A stretch of 64,000 nucleotides of DNA from Ohessyouella blattaphilus (GCF_024721265.1 NZ_JAMXOC010000013.1:20699-84698); one strand, 5' to 3'. Shown: positions 52,609-63,072, counted from the stretch's first letter. The notes: a model not told the origin generated them from the letters alone. Program-made: numbers and translations.

Positions 52609-54516
52609 ATGGACGGAAAAAAAACCTATCAAGAAATCGGTGAACTGGATTCCTATCTATTAGGTCAGGGAACCCATTACGACATTTATCAGAAATTAGG
52701 CGCTCACTTAGGAGAAAAGGACGGCGAAGAGGGGGTCTTTTTTGCTACCTGGGCTCCCAGGGCAAAGAGGGTCTCAGTGGTGGGAGAATTTAACGGCTGG
52801 GATGAACATGCGGCGGTTATGACGCCGGACACCGGCGCCGGGATTCACAGTGTGTTTGTACCGGGAGCGAAAGAAGGCCAGCTGTACAAGTTTTGCTTGC
52901 AAACACCTACTGGTGAACTCCTCTATAAAGCGGATCCGTACGCCAATTACGCGGAACTGAGACCGGGAACGGCATCTCGTATATTTGATCTGGATAAAAT
53001 CAAATGGAGTGATAGCGCCTGGTTAAAGAAGCGGCAGCGCTTTCAGTGCACAAAGGATCCAGTGTCTATCTATGAGATGCACCTGGGCTCTTGGCGGCGT
53101 CATCCTGGCAGAGAGGACGAGGGCTTCTATAACTACCGGGAATTTGCCGAAAGCATTGCCCAGTACGTAACCGAGATGGGGTATACTCATGTGGAACTGA
53201 TGGGCATTGCCGAGCATCCCTTTGATGGTTCCTGGGGGTATCAGGTGACGGGCTACTTTGCACCTACCTCTAGATACGGAACGCCAGAGGATTTTGCCTG
53301 GATGGTTAATTATCTGCACAAGCAAGGGATTGGTGTTATCCTTGACTGGGTGCCGGCCCACTTCCCTAAAGATGCCCACGGCCTCGCTAATTTTGACGGA
53401 ACACCGACGTATGAATACGCGGATCCCAAGATGGGTGAGCATCCCGATTGGGGGACGAAGATTTTTGACTTTGGCCGAAGTGAAGTGCAGAATTTTCTGA
53501 TCGCTAACGCCCTCTTTTGGATTGAAAACTTCCATGTGGATGGCCTTAGAGTGGATGCGGTGGCTTCGATTCTTTACTTGGATTACGGTAAGGAAGATGG
53601 TCAGTGGGTAGCTAATAAATACGGGGGCAATAAGAACTTAGAGGCAGTCGGCTTCTTTAAGCATCTAAACTCCGTTGTCCTAGGAAGAAATCAAGGAGCT
53701 ATGATGATTGCCGAAGAATCCACGGCTTGGCCGAAGGTGACGGCGCCAGCAGAAGACGATGGCTTGGGATTTTCTCTTAAATGGAACATGGGCTGGATGC
53801 ATGATTTTACCGAATATATGAAACTGGATCCGTATTTCCGCAAGGAACATCACCACCAGATGACGTTTGCCATGAGCTACGCTTATAGCGAGAACTATAT
53901 CCTGGTACTTTCCCACGACGAAGTGGTGCATATGAAAGGCTCGATGATCAATAAGATGCCGGGGCTTGGCTTTGACAAGTACGCCAACTTAAAAGTAGGT
54001 TACGCCTTTATGTTTGGCCACAGCGGGAAAAAGCTCTTATTTATGGGACAGGAGTTTGCTCAACTTAGGGAGTGGAGTGAAGAACGAGAACTTGACTGGT
54101 TCCTGCTTCAAGAGCCAGAACACCAGGCTTTGCAGGCTTGGGTGAAGGAGCTTCTCCATCTCTATAAGGAGTATCCGGCGCTTTATGAATTAGATAACGA
54201 TCCGGCCGGCTTTGAGTGGGTCAATGCCGATGATGGGTATCGCAGCATCTATAGCTTTATGAGAAAGAGTAAGTCAGGAAAGAAAAGCCTACTGTTCGTC
54301 TGCAACTTCACGCCTATTGCGAGAGAGGATTACCGCGTAGGTGTACCCTCTGGGAAGGATTACACCTTAGTTCTTAATAGCGATGCCAAGAAGTACGGCG
54401 GTGAGGGGACTAGACGTAAGAAAGTCTACCCTGCTAAAAAAGGTGAGTGCGATGGTCTCCCCTATAGCATAGGTTATAAATTGCCACCTTTTGGAGTCGC
54501 GGTTTTTGAGTTTTAA
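52609..54516 (+). CDS. glgB: 1,4-alpha-glucan branching enzyme
   Basis: A 635-residue GH13 enzyme that makes alpha-1,6 branches in glycogen. An N-terminal CBM48 (VFFATWAPRAKRVSVVGEFNGWD) is followed by the barrel with YEMHLGSWRR, HVELMGIAEHPFDGSWGYQVTGYFAPTSRYG, the nucleophile Asp316 in GLRVDAVASILYLDYG, the acid Glu369 in MIAEESTAWP, and VLSHDEVVH. It ends in a domain C with KKVYPAKKGECDG. It stands alone between two terminators, with no other glycogen gene nearby; the GH13 piece at the window start is far away. Confidence 0.95.
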   Translation: MDGKKTYQEIGELDSYLLGQGTHYDIYQKLGAHLGEKDGEEGVFFATWAPRAKRVSVVGEFNGWDEHAAVMTPDTGAGIHSVFVPGAKEGQLYKFCLQTPTGELLYKADPYANYAELRPGTASRIFDLDKIKWSDSAWLKKRQRFQCTKDPVSIYEMHLGSWRRHPGREDEGFYNYREFAESIAQYVTEMGYTHVELMGIAEHPFDGSWGYQVTGYFAPTSRYGTPEDFAWMVNYLHKQGIGVILDWVPAHFPKDAHGLANFDGTPTYEYADPKMGEHPDWGTKIFDFGRSEVQNFLIANALFWIENFHVDGLRVDAVASILYLDYGKEDGQWVANKYGGNKNLEAVGFFKHLNSVVLGRNQGAMMIAEESTAWPKVTAPAEDDGLGFSLKWNMGWMHDFTEYMKLDPYFRKEHHHQMTFAMSYAYSENYILVLSHDEVVHMKGSMINKMPGLGFDKYANLKVGYAFMFGHSGKKLLFMGQEFAQLREWSEERELDWFLLQEPEHQALQAWVKELLHLYKEYPALYELDNDPAGFEWVNADDGYRSIYSFMRKSKSGKKSLLFVCNFTPIAREDYRVGVPSGKDYTLVLNSDAKKYGGEGTRRKKVYPAKKGECDGLPYSIGYKLPPFGVAVFEF

Positions 54517-54535
54517 GGGGAACAATTCAGGATAT

Positions 54536-54569
54536 AAAAAAGATTAGCCAATTAAGGCTAATCTTTTTT
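54536..54569. terminator. bidirectional terminator between glgB and the ATP synthase operon
   Basis: AAAAAAGATTAGCC at 54536-54549 pairs perfectly with GGCTAATCTTTTTT at 54556-54569 around a 6-base loop. It has an A run on one side and a T run on the other, so it works for both convergent units. The stop of the subunit D gene lies inside it. Confidence 0.92.
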
Positions 54570-55181
54570 AGTGTGCATCTTTTTAATTACTTTCAGTCTG
54601 GTAAATTCTTCCCGTTCCTTTTCCTCTAGGGCGTTGGTGATGTTGTGTACTAACGCTGCGTACATAGGAATGGTGATATTCTTAAGGGCATTCGCTCTCT
54701 TTTGGGTTTTCTTAATGTTAGTCGCTAGCCGATAGGCAGCGTTTTCCACCATGGAAAGCTTTACAGTTAAGTCCTTAACGGCTCGGAACGCATCTCTGGC
54801 AATATCGATGGATTCATGAGTACTCTCGAAAGAATAGGTAAGCTTATTGCCGGTAGCATCGTACTTAACGTGAGGTATCTCCGTACCCATAATACTTCGG
54901 GTCTGAATCTGAATGGAGTCCTCAATCGGTACGGTAAAGGCAATCTCTTGCACCTTGCTAATTCCGTGTTCGATATTCGTTCGCTGTAGACAAGCATAGG
55001 CTCTTGTAAAGGTCGAATCGATTTCTTCCTGAATATCCTTGGCTTCATCGATGAGACTCATTAACTCTTTTAAGAGAATATTTCTTTTTTTATCCATCAA
55101 ATCATAACCTTGGTGAGCCAAGGCCAAAGAGTTCTTTGCGATAATTAAATTACCCTTCGTTGGAAATTCAATTGGATTCAT
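54558..55181 (-). CDS. atpD: V-type ATP synthase subunit D
   Basis: A 207-residue coiled-coil protein, the central rotor shaft of the V-type complex. PTKGNLIIAKNSLALAHQGYDLMDKKRNILLKELM is the family's N-terminal helix, and AYRLATNIKKTQKRANALKNITIP near the C-terminus is the conserved second arm. It is the last gene of the operon; its coding end reaches into the shared terminator. RBS GGAG precedes the ATG. Confidence 0.93.
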   Translation of the reverse strand: MNPIEFPTKGNLIIAKNSLALAHQGYDLMDKKRNILLKELMSLIDEAKDIQEEIDSTFTRAYACLQRTNIEHGISKVQEIAFTVPIEDSIQIQTRSIMGTEIPHVKYDATGNKLTYSFESTHESIDIARDAFRAVKDLTVKLSMVENAAYRLATNIKKTQKRANALKNITIPMYAALVHNITNALEEKEREEFTRLKVIKKMHTKKD

Positions 55182-55187
55182 AAGTCA

Positions 55188-56561
55188 TTACTCCTTGTAA
55201 TACTTGTCAATAATCTTCGTATCGATGCGGTCTAATTCCTCTTTTGGCAAGAGTCGTAGAAGCTCCCAGCCTAGGTCTAGGGTTTCGATTACGGTACGGT
55301 TCTCTGCCGGTCCCTGGCCGATGTAGCGATTTTCGAATTCTTTACCGAACTCTAAGTACTTTTTATCGATGGGTGACAGTTCATCCTCACCGATAACGGA
55401 CGCTAGATTTCGCGCTTCTCCTACCTTCGCATAAGAAGAGAAAAGCTGGTTGGCAAGATCCTGGTGATCTTCTCTTGTATACCCTTCACCGATTCCGTCC
55501 TTCATCAGTCGCGATAGGGACGGTAGAATACTGATTGGTGGGTAGATGGATTGTCCGTATAAGCTACGATCGAGAACGATTTGCCCTTCGGTAATATACC
55601 CCGTTAAATCAGGAATCGGATGAGTAATATCATCATTTGGCATCGTCAGAATTGGTAGCTGGGTTACTGAGCCATTTGCTTCTTCGATAATACCTGCCCG
55701 TTCGTAAATCGTTGCTAGTTCGCTGTAGAGATAACCAGGATAACCCTTTCTTGAAGGAATCTCACCCTTAGAAGAGGAGACTTCCCGGAGCGCTTCTGCA
55801 AATGAGGTCATATCCGTTAAGATAACTAGGATGTGCATGTTTTGCTCAAAGGCTAAGTATTCCGCCACGGTTAAAGCCACCCGAGGCGTGATTAGACGCT
55901 CTACTACAGGGTCGTTGGCGAGGTTGAGAAACATACATACGTGGTCGGCTACGCCGCTTTCGTCAAAGGTCTTTTGGAAAAATTCAGCCACATCGTGCTT
56001 GACACCCATAGCGCCAAAGACGATGGCGAAATCCTCATCGGAGTCACCGCCGAGAGAAGCCTGCTTAACGATTTGGGCCGCTAGCTGATCGTGAGGCAGA
56101 CCGTTTCCTGAAAAAATAGGAAGCTTCTGGCCACGGATCAGGGTCGTTAGCCCGTCGATTGCAGAGATACCAGTGTTAATATAGTTTCTTGGATATTCTC
56201 GTTTTACCGGGTTAAGGGGAAGTCCGTTAACGTTCTTTCGATATTCGGTGTTCACCGGACCAAGCCCGTCGATAGGTTGGCCGATTCCGTTAAAGGTACG
56301 ACCTAGCATTTCCGGAGAAACAGCGACTTCCATCGGGTGTCCGGAAAGCTTGGTGTGGGTGTTAACTAGTGACATATTCTCCGTACCTTCAAATACTTGA
56401 ATTACGGCTTTATCTTCATAAAGCTCGACAATACGTCCCATCTTGCGAGTATTGCCGTCTACTACAAATTCTACGATCTCGTCAAAAAAGGCGTCCTGTA
56501 CCCCTTCGAGGATAACGAGAGGGCCATTTATGCTGCTAAGACCAAGATATTCTATTGCCAT
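55188..56561 (-). CDS. atpB: V-type ATP synthase subunit B
   Basis: A 457-residue non-catalytic nucleotide-binding subunit of the V1 hexamer. [18 protein letters not shown] opens the protein; [30 protein letters not shown] replaces a normal Walker A, as expected for B. The signature [18 protein letters not shown] and [36 protein letters not shown] (given here as landmarks) follow. It alternates with subunit A in the head. AGGAGGG precedes the ATG, and six bases separate it from subunit D. Confidence 0.95.
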   Translation of the reverse strand: MAIEYLGLSSINGPLVILEGVQDAFFDEIVEFVVDGNTRKMGRIVELYEDKAVIQVFEGTENMSLVNTHTKLSGHPMEVAVSPEMLGRTFNGIGQPIDGLGPVNTEYRKNVNGLPLNPVKREYPRNYINTGISAIDGLTTLIRGQKLPIFSGNGLPHDQLAAQIVKQASLGGDSDEDFAIVFGAMGVKHDVAEFFQKTFDESGVADHVCMFLNLANDPVVERLITPRVALTVAEYLAFEQNMHILVILTDMTSFAEALREVSSSKGEIPSRKGYPGYLYSELATIYERAGIIEEANGSVTQLPILTMPNDDITHPIPDLTGYITEGQIVLDRSLYGQSIYPPISILPSLSRLMKDGIGEGYTREDHQDLANQLFSSYAKVGEARNLASVIGEDELSPIDKKYLEFGKEFENRYIGQGPAENRTVIETLDLGWELLRLLPKEELDRIDTKIIDKYYKE

Positions 56562-56575
56562 TTCTATGCCCTCCT

Positions 56576-58342
56576 TTAAGCGTTTTTGGCGATAACGTTA
56601 TTGTAAAAGTCATCAATGTCTTTTTTGTACATATCCAGTAATTGCAGGTTGTCATTGGGCACATCGTATTTGATAGCAATTACCCTTTCGAAGATGCCTT
56701 CCGACTTTAAGACAGACATCGGCATGCCCATAGCGATTAATTTTCTGGATACTTTGTATAAGTAGAGAATCACGTCCATCATCCGGAACTGCTTTTCGAG
56801 AGACACACAAGTGTCGTCTTTGTGGAAAGCGTTCTGCTGGAGAAAACCAAGACGAATAACTTTCGCAATCTCAAGGGTTAGCTTCTGGTCATCGGGAAGG
56901 ACGTCGCCGCCGATAAGCTTAACGATTTCCATCAGCGAACTCTCTTGGTTTAGAAGAGTCATTAAGCGATTTCGATAGTCCACAAACTTAGGTGAAACAT
57001 TATCGGTAAACCATCCACTTAGGTCGCCTACGTATTCGCTATAACTAGTTAGCCAGTTAATGGCTGGGAAGTGTCTGGCATAGGCTAGGGACTTATCTAG
57101 GCCCCAGAAGCAGCGAACAAAGCGCTTGGTGTTCTGGGTAACCGGTTCGGAGAAGTCACCACCTTGAGGGGAGACGGCACCGATAATCGACACGCTACCG
57201 GTGGCTCCGTTTAAGGTTTGCATCATCCCGGCTCGCTCGTAAAAGGCAGAAAGTCTTGAAGCTAAGTAGGCCGGGAAGCCTTCTTCCGCAGGCATTTCTT
57301 CCAAACGTCCGGAAAGCTCTCTAAGAGCTTCCGCCCACCGTGAGGTAGAATCGGCCATAATCGCCACGTCATAGCCCATATCCCGGTAATATTCAGCGAG
57401 GGTAAGGCCAGTATAGATAGAAGCCTCACGAGCGGCTACGGGCATATTAGAGGTGTTAGCAATGAGGACCGTCCGGTCCATCAAAGGATTGCCGGTCTTA
57501 GGGTCTTCTAGTTCGCCAAACTCTTCTAGGACCTGAGTCATCTCGTTGCCACGCTCGCCACAACCGATGTAGACGATAATATCCGCATCAGACCACTTAG
57601 CAATCTGGTGTTGGGTCATCGTCTTTCCCGTGCCGAAGCCGCCAGGAATGGCAGCAGTACCGCCTTTAGCGATGGGAAACATAGTATCGATAATCCGCTG
57701 TCCCGTAACTAGCGGTACACTGGCTGAATAGCGGTGGTGCACCGGTCTTGGTACTCGGATAGGCCATTGCTGGGTCATAGTCAATTCTTTTTTACTACCG
57801 TCTCGCAGTTCGATTACGACTAAGGTCTCGTCGATGGTATATTCGCCATCAGGAACCACGCTTACCACTTGTCCGTAGACATCAGGTGGCACCATACATT
57901 TATGAAGGATAGCTCTGGTTTCAGGCACCTCAGCGATAATTGTGCCGGGGGTTAAGCGGTCTCCTACTTTCACCGTTAGGTGGGTTTCCCACTTCCGGGT
58001 CTTGTCTAGTGAATCTACAGAGACCCCGCGACTAATAAAGGCACCGCCTTCTTGGGCGATCATTTCGAGTGGTCGTTCAATGCCATCGAAGATATTATTT
58101 AAGATTCCCGGGGCTAGGGTAACAGAGACCGCAGCGCCGGTGGATTCAACGGTTTCTCCCGGCCTAAGACCGCCGGTTTCCTCGTAAACCTGAATCGTGG
58201 TTGTTTGACTATCGAGAGAAATAACCTCGCCCACTAGCTTCTCGTCGCCTACGTGGACCATTTCTGACATCTTCAGAGCGGTCTCCCCTTTTAAGTAGAT
58301 TACGGGACCGTTAATACCGTAAATAGTTCCGGAGTTATTCAA
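56576..58342 (-). CDS. atpA: V-type ATP synthase subunit A (catalytic)
   Basis: A 588-residue catalytic subunit. The Walker A is GGFGTGKT at about 234-241 (most homologues have GPFGSGKT), followed by [13 protein letters not shown] [15 protein letters not shown]. The A-specific insertion of about 90 residues (~110-190) is present, and the Walker B region lies in [27 protein letters not shown] start at 58342 is preferred: GGGAGG lies eight bases upstream, whereas a GTG at 58351 would overlap it. The gene overlaps the end of subunit E by eight bases. Confidence 0.93.
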   Translation of the reverse strand: MNNSGTIYGINGPVIYLKGETALKMSEMVHVGDEKLVGEVISLDSQTTTIQVYEETGGLRPGETVESTGAAVSVTLAPGILNNIFDGIERPLEMIAQEGGAFISRGVSVDSLDKTRKWETHLTVKVGDRLTPGTIIAEVPETRAILHKCMVPPDVYGQVVSVVPDGEYTIDETLVVIELRDGSKKELTMTQQWPIRVPRPVHHRYSASVPLVTGQRIIDTMFPIAKGGTAAIPGGFGTGKTMTQHQIAKWSDADIIVYIGCGERGNEMTQVLEEFGELEDPKTGNPLMDRTVLIANTSNMPVAAREASIYTGLTLAEYYRDMGYDVAIMADSTSRWAEALRELSGRLEEMPAEEGFPAYLASRLSAFYERAGMMQTLNGATGSVSIIGAVSPQGGDFSEPVTQNTKRFVRCFWGLDKSLAYARHFPAINWLTSYSEYVGDLSGWFTDNVSPKFVDYRNRLMTLLNQESSLMEIVKLIGGDVLPDDQKLTLEIAKVIRLGFLQQNAFHKDDTCVSLEKQFRMMDVILYLYKVSRKLIAMGMPMSVLKSEGIFERVIAIKYDVPNDNLQLLDMYKKDIDDFYNNVIAKNA

Positions 58343-58922
58343 TTCCCGCACCTCCCTTTAAAGTGAAATTGTGGAACTCTGTCGCCAACGCTTCTTTAAA
58401 AGCGTGGTCAACTAAAATGTTTCTTTTGTGAATTACACAGCGAACGCCGCCGATAAAATCTTCTTTACTAATGGTTAAAGTCATACCGGTTCGTTCTTCT
58501 AAGGAGGCTTTTTTGCCTTCATCGGAGGGGTTGATGTAGATTACCATCTCGTCTCCCTTAGCAAAACGCACGGCACTGCGGATATAGCTGATGAGCAGTT
58601 CCTCATACTCAGGAGTTTTCATGTATTCATCGAGCAATTCGCGTACTTCGGCGAATAGCTTTTTCTTTAATTCCGTCTGAGTTTCACCGAGACTCTTTTT
58701 AAGCTCTAAGCCAGCTTTAGAAGAGGCCATATTTAGCTGTTGCTTAGCAGAAATGCGCTCCGCTTTAATGCGGGTGTCCATTTGGTGCATCGCTTCGCTA
58801 CGGTGCTGCTCGAATACCCGGTTTAAGGCGTCTTCGTGTTGTTTAATGATGGCGTTACCCTTAGCCCGCGCTTCTTCCATGGCCGAGTCCCTGAGAAACT
58901 CTAGTTTTTTTTCTATATTCAA
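58335..58922 (-). CDS. atpE: V-type ATP synthase subunit E
   Basis: A 195-residue peripheral stalk protein. Its N-terminal half is a long helix (FLRDSAMEEARAKGNAIIKQHEDALNRVFEQHRSEAMHQM) and its C-terminal half a mixed alpha/beta head that binds subunit B. The start is TTG at 58922 with AAGGTGA upstream; there is no ATG in a suitable place. It pairs with the H subunit encoded at the operon's other end. Confidence 0.88.
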   Translation of the reverse strand: MNIEKKLEFLRDSAMEEARAKGNAIIKQHEDALNRVFEQHRSEAMHQMDTRIKAERISAKQQLNMASSKAGLELKKSLGETQTELKKKLFAEVRELLDEYMKTPEYEELLISYIRSAVRFAKGDEMVIYINPSDEGKKASLEERTGMTLTISKEDFIGGVRCVIHKRNILVDHAFKEALATEFHNFTLKGGAGIE

Positions 58923-58937
58923 AGATGGTCACCTTCT

Positions 58938-59246
58938 TTACAGTTTTAGTCCGATGGCTTCGTTTACATACGAAGTGATAAAATCTTTTTTACGGCCGGT
59001 CCCGTGTCTATCAGGAATTTCGATCAATAAAGGCATGGTCCTGGCGAGTTTAATCTCGTCAATCAAGTCAGGGAATTCCCGCCCGAACTTTTCCGTTAGG
59101 AGAATAATACCAATGCTTTTATCGTTCATGGCGTCTTCGAGGGCGGTTCTTAATTCGTTCTTTTCGTGAACGATCACCCCATCGACGCCGGCAAGACGCA
59201 TTCCTGTCAGAGTATCGATGTTATCACTGATCAGGTACATCTTCAT
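58938..59246 (-). CDS. atpF: V-type ATP synthase subunit F
   Basis: A 102-residue Rossmann-like protein that binds the rotor shaft: MYLISDNIDTLTGMRLAGVDGVIVHEKNELRTAL, then IGIILLTEKFGREFPDLI and PLLIEIPDRHGTG, all typical for subunit F. Its ATG lies one base after the subunit K stop, so translation is coupled. Confidence 0.92.
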   Translation of the reverse strand: MKMYLISDNIDTLTGMRLAGVDGVIVHEKNELRTALEDAMNDKSIGIILLTEKFGREFPDLIDEIKLARTMPLLIEIPDRHGTGRKKDFITSYVNEAIGLKL

Positions 59247-59247
59247 C

Positions 59248-59688
59248 TTACAATTTACCGATGATCATGAAGGAGATGATAAGTCCGTAGAGACATACAC
59301 CTTCTGCAAGACCAACGAAGATAAGTGATTTACCAAGAGCGCTGGGATCTTCGCTAATAGCGCCAAGAGCGGCACTAGCGGCTGAAGCAACAGCGATACC
59401 ACCACCAACACAGGAAAGACCGGTTGCCAGTGCAGCGGCGAGGTAACCAAGGCCAGTAGACATGCCAGCGGCACCAGCGGCATTAGCTGCTTCGGCAGCT
59501 TCGGCAGGGGTGCCACTAAAAAGCATAATTCCGGCGATTAAAAAGGCGCCAAAATAGAAAAATACATTTGCGCCAAGCGCTTTTTTGTAACGGTTCTTAC
59601 TTCTTTCGCCCAATAGGAAATATCCGAAAGGAACGATGATGCCTAAGATAATGGCGGTAATTAATAATAATTTTACTGCTAGTGTCAT
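59248..59688 (-). CDS. atpK: V-type ATP synthase subunit K (proteolipid ring)
   Basis: A 146-residue membrane rotor subunit with four helices (~4-26, 38-57, 80-107, 119-145). The glycine-rich helices read GYLAAALATGLSCVGGGIAVASAASAALGAISEDP and FVGLAEGVCLYGLIISFMI, with the ion-binding Glu129 in the last helix. Only one carboxylate per four helices is present, as in the Enterococcus NtpK subunit. The Gln residues that complete the Na+ site in that protein are not evident, so H+ coupling is possible but not proven. AAGGAGG precedes the ATG. Confidence 0.93.
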   Translation of the reverse strand: MTLAVKLLLITAIILGIIVPFGYFLLGERSKNRYKKALGANVFFYFGAFLIAGIMLFSGTPAEAAEAANAAGAAGMSTGLGYLAAALATGLSCVGGGIAVASAASAALGAISEDPSALGKSLIFVGLAEGVCLYGLIISFMIIGKL

Positions 59689-59717
59689 AATTCAAATCCT
59701 CCTTGAATGTGTGTGAT

Positions 59718-61661
59718 CTATTTTACTTTATTTTTTTTGTTAAACGGTTTGAACTCGCGGCCGGTGCCTCTGTAGAACCGGCTGAACATTTCGTAATACT
59801 CAAGTCTTAGTACCTGAATACCGACGATTAAGCCTTCGATTCCGATGACGATAAGGTTACCGATGATGATAACGGGCCAACTAATCTGGCCTTTATCAGC
59901 GCCAGCTAGCATGAGCACGACTTCCATAATGGCAGCGTGGCTGACGGCAAAAGCGCCGATACGCACGTAAGAAAGGGTGTTCGAAAAGTAACTGAGCATG
60001 GTTTCAAAGATTTCGAAAAATGCTTGGACGAAGAACATCACCTTTCCTTCTTCAATCTTTTTGTGGTTACGCTCCACTAAGTTGGTCAGTGGCTCCTTAA
60101 AGATGAAGACGAGAATGGGAATTCCTAGGAAAATGGCTAATAATACATTCCCCGGGGTCTTATGACCGGTAAAGAAAAGTACTACCGTGACAATAATCAT
60201 TCCGTAAAAGATGAAACCAGCGATGCCATTAGGTGAGAACCAAATATTCTCAGTATCCTTGGCCCGAATGGAGTTGATGATTTGGAAAACCATCACTAAA
60301 AGGTTAAGTGCCATACCAAAGGCGATGGCGATGATAAAAATCGTATTAAGCTGTCCTACAAAGGGGAGCTTGGTCATGGCTTCCACGGGGCGCATCCACT
60401 TGGCGTGAATAATATTCTCAAAACCGAAGACGCTACCGAACATAAAGCCGAAGAACATGGAAAACAACCCAGCGATGGAGATGATGCCAGCCAGATTCAT
60501 TTTTTTCGTCAGGTAGAGGATGCCGCCGATAATGAAGAGTAGCGCTCCTTGACCCACGTCACCAAACATGGCCCCGAAGATTAAGGTGTAAGTAAGGGCC
60601 ACGAAAATGGTGGGGTCCATCTCCTTTTCATCGGGCATACCGTACATTTTTATAAACATCTCGAAGGGCTTAAACAGCTTCGGGTTCTTTAGTTTAGTTG
60701 GTGGCTTTCCGTAGAATTTCTCTCGGTCCTCTTCAACTACAGCAAAGACCCGGTCATCGTTTTCGATATCTTTAAGGAAGTGCTCCACATCTTTTTCGCC
60801 CATCCAGCCACAGATAATGTAGTGGTCTTCTTCGTTATTCTTGACCCGAGCGGCCATTTTACGAACATCGAAGTTGTTGGATAATTCTTCTAAGCGGTTC
60901 TGAGTGGCCAGGAGTTCCTCCCGGTGATTATCCACCAGACCTTGCATTTGATTATCCAGTTCATCGATTTTTGTTTCGGCGGCCTGAATCTCATCATCCA
61001 ACTTTTTGTAGGATTCGGTAGGAGTGTCGTCGTAGTGATCATCCAAACCAATCTTCTCAAAATGGAGTGAACTGAAGACGGAGTCAACCTTTCCCACCTC
61101 GCTATTAGAGACAAAGTAGCAGCCGTAAACGTAGCTGTCGTTTCGCATACCCTCTAAAAAGATGGCGTGGAGGTCGTTATATAGATACTTTTCCAGCTTC
61201 TGATAATAATCGATAGCAATACGACCGAAACGGACTTTGAAATACTCCAGATTAAGTACTTGGTGCAAATTCATGTCCAAAGATTTAAAGGGTTCGAGGA
61301 CGTCTCGCTTCTCTTTTAGAGAATCTCGGTCTTTTTTCAAAAGTTCCTGCTTTTCCTGAAGTTCTAAGCTGTCGTGATTAATTTCGCGAATCAAGTCTAA
61401 CATTTCATCCACGGTAAGCTCAGTCTTGATGGTTTCATCCTCGGTCCCAGGGACGCTTAGGTGTTCCACCAGTTTTTCCGCTTTCTGGAGGGCGTCACGG
61501 TAAGGGTTGACATCCACGAAAGGCATTAAGTTATCCGTGGTCCGTAGTTCCGTCACGGCATTTTCTAGTTGCATCTCATACTTGGAGAGATACGTATCGC
61601 TGACCCTGTCAATATCGGTCCGTGGTCCGCTAATACTTAAAAACTTCATTTTAACAATCAA
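59718..61661 (-). CDS. atpI: V-type ATP synthase subunit I (a subunit)
   Basis: A 647-residue stator subunit. The first ~330 residues form a cytoplasmic arm with coiled coils (EAETKIDELDNQMQGLVDNHREELL...), the rest about seven to eight helices with YTLIFGAMFGDVGQGALLF and SYVRIGAFAVSHAAIMEVVLML; the conserved Arg of the ion path lies in SYVRIGAF. The start TTG at 61661 has GGAGG nine bases upstream, while ATG 61649 is 21 bases from it. It overlaps the end of subunit C by four bases. Confidence 0.93.
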   Translation of the reverse strand: MIVKMKFLSISGPRTDIDRVSDTYLSKYEMQLENAVTELRTTDNLMPFVDVNPYRDALQKAEKLVEHLSVPGTEDETIKTELTVDEMLDLIREINHDSLELQEKQELLKKDRDSLKEKRDVLEPFKSLDMNLHQVLNLEYFKVRFGRIAIDYYQKLEKYLYNDLHAIFLEGMRNDSYVYGCYFVSNSEVGKVDSVFSSLHFEKIGLDDHYDDTPTESYKKLDDEIQAAETKIDELDNQMQGLVDNHREELLATQNRLEELSNNFDVRKMAARVKNNEEDHYIICGWMGEKDVEHFLKDIENDDRVFAVVEEDREKFYGKPPTKLKNPKLFKPFEMFIKMYGMPDEKEMDPTIFVALTYTLIFGAMFGDVGQGALLFIIGGILYLTKKMNLAGIISIAGLFSMFFGFMFGSVFGFENIIHAKWMRPVEAMTKLPFVGQLNTIFIIAIAFGMALNLLVMVFQIINSIRAKDTENIWFSPNGIAGFIFYGMIIVTVVLFFTGHKTPGNVLLAIFLGIPILVFIFKEPLTNLVERNHKKIEEGKVMFFVQAFFEIFETMLSYFSNTLSYVRIGAFAVSHAAIMEVVLMLAGADKGQISWPVIIIGNLIVIGIEGLIVGIQVLRLEYYEMFSRFYRGTGREFKPFNKKNKVK

Positions 61662-62704
61662 TGAATTACACCTCCTATGTAATTTAAGGTCTCACCTTTT
61701 GATAGATCATAACGTATACATTCTAAGGCGGCGGTCAACTTATCAATCTCATTTTCCTTTTGGAAAAAGTAGGTGTTGATGCTTGCCACCGAGTAGGGGT
61801 TGTTTCGTCTATCGGACATATACAGTTTGATCATACACTCTTTATATAGCTGTTCCAGGGTCTTAGTGCCGTCTAAGTTATAGCGCTTCGCGTAGTAAGT
61901 ACCACTGAGAACGTTTAGAAATTCCGTTACGGAAGGTGCTTCCACCAGAGCCTTAAAGTTCTCGATCTTTAGTCGGTAATGAATAGGCAATACAATGGCG
62001 TAGATATCAGGGGGAAGCATATTGTAATACTTCTTCGCCCGGTAGATCCACTGCAGATTCATTAAATCAATAGCCGTTCCCACATCTTTAGTAAAGAGCT
62101 CAAGTTCTTTACCTGCTAAGGTGCGCTTTCGGGATTTCCAAATACTGGAAAAGGAGTAAAGGTCAAGGGCTAAGTCATAGTCGAATAGGGTAGGGTTCTC
62201 CGTATTCTTTATGCGGGAGAGGGGCTCGTAGTATTCTGTATCTTTTAAATTTTCCACCAACTCTTCCGGAGAGTTAGAGGTAATTAGCTTGTCAATCTTC
62301 AGTTGAGAATAACGGTCGAAGAAATCCCTCTTATAGTCTAGATCAAAAGGCCAGTCGTAGTGATTAAACACAATCCGCAAACAGTAATTGACCAAATCTA
62401 CTTCGTATCTCTTGATATAGAACTTCATAAATTTCTTTTGCTCTATGCCGGCAAAGCGAAAGACCTTGGTGTAGTCATCATACAAGGACTGAATTAACAC
62501 CTTTTCAATATGCCGCCGGTGATGCAAAGAAGCATCGAGAGGCCCAATGTAGGGTTCATAGGAAGGCGTCTCTTTTAAATATTCGATTACTTCCGGTACG
62601 GTGTGCATGCCGGCGATGGTTTCGAAATCCTCATCGGTGAGAAGTTTTGCCTGCATCGCTTTAAGCTTGGCCACGATACCGCTGTACGACATCACTTTAT
62701 CCAT
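61658..62704 (-). CDS. atpC: V-type ATP synthase subunit C
   Basis: A 348-residue helical protein that sits on the proteolipid ring and links it to the rotor shaft. YSGIVAKLKAMQAKLLTDEDFETIAGMHTVPEVIEYLKETPSY is the family's N-terminal repeat, and MNLQWIYRAKKYYNMLPPDIYAIVLPIHYRL is the second conserved segment. GAGGT precedes the ATG; two bases separate it from the H subunit gene. Confidence 0.92.
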   Translation of the reverse strand: MDKVMSYSGIVAKLKAMQAKLLTDEDFETIAGMHTVPEVIEYLKETPSYEPYIGPLDASLHHRRHIEKVLIQSLYDDYTKVFRFAGIEQKKFMKFYIKRYEVDLVNYCLRIVFNHYDWPFDLDYKRDFFDRYSQLKIDKLITSNSPEELVENLKDTEYYEPLSRIKNTENPTLFDYDLALDLYSFSSIWKSRKRTLAGKELELFTKDVGTAIDLMNLQWIYRAKKYYNMLPPDIYAIVLPIHYRLKIENFKALVEAPSVTEFLNVLSGTYYAKRYNLDGTKTLEQLYKECMIKLYMSDRRNNPYSVASINTYFFQKENEIDKLTAALECIRYDLSKGETLNYIGGVIH

Positions 62705-62706
62705 GC

Positions 62707-63018
62707 TTATACCTCAGTTATTTTCTTTAGTATTTCCTGCGCATACTTTGCGTGGTTTTCATTATAATCTTGAATCAAGGTATCAATGGTGCTTTGGTTC
62801 GAGTCTTTTTGCTCATCAATTAGGCCGTTCATGGTACTTTCGGTTTCGCTACGAATCTTGTCAACCTTTGCTTTCGTCTCGGCTTCTAACTCTTTGTCAA
62901 ATTGATCTCGCTTCCCCTGTAACTCTTTTTCTACCGTGTACTTTTGGTCCTCTGCACTCTTAACAATGGCCTTTCCCGTTGCCTCGATTTCAATAATCTT
63001 CTTCACTACTTCATCCAT
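62707..63018 (-). CDS. V-type ATP synthase subunit H/G-like stalk protein
   Basis: A 103-residue protein that is one long helix (EIEATGKAIVKSAEDQKYTVEKELQGKRDQFDKELEAETKAKVDKI). In this position, at the head of the operon, it is the small partner of subunit E in the peripheral stalk, called H in archaea and clostridia and F in Enterococcus. It is the first gene after the promoter. AAAGGA precedes the ATG. Confidence 0.85.
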   Translation of the reverse strand: MDEVVKKIIEIEATGKAIVKSAEDQKYTVEKELQGKRDQFDKELEAETKAKVDKIRSETESTMNGLIDEQKDSNQSTIDTLIQDYNENHAKYAQEILKKITEV

Positions 63019-63072
63019 TGCGATTTTCCTTTCTTCCTATTAACATGTAACTTAACTAATTTAAGTCGACAA

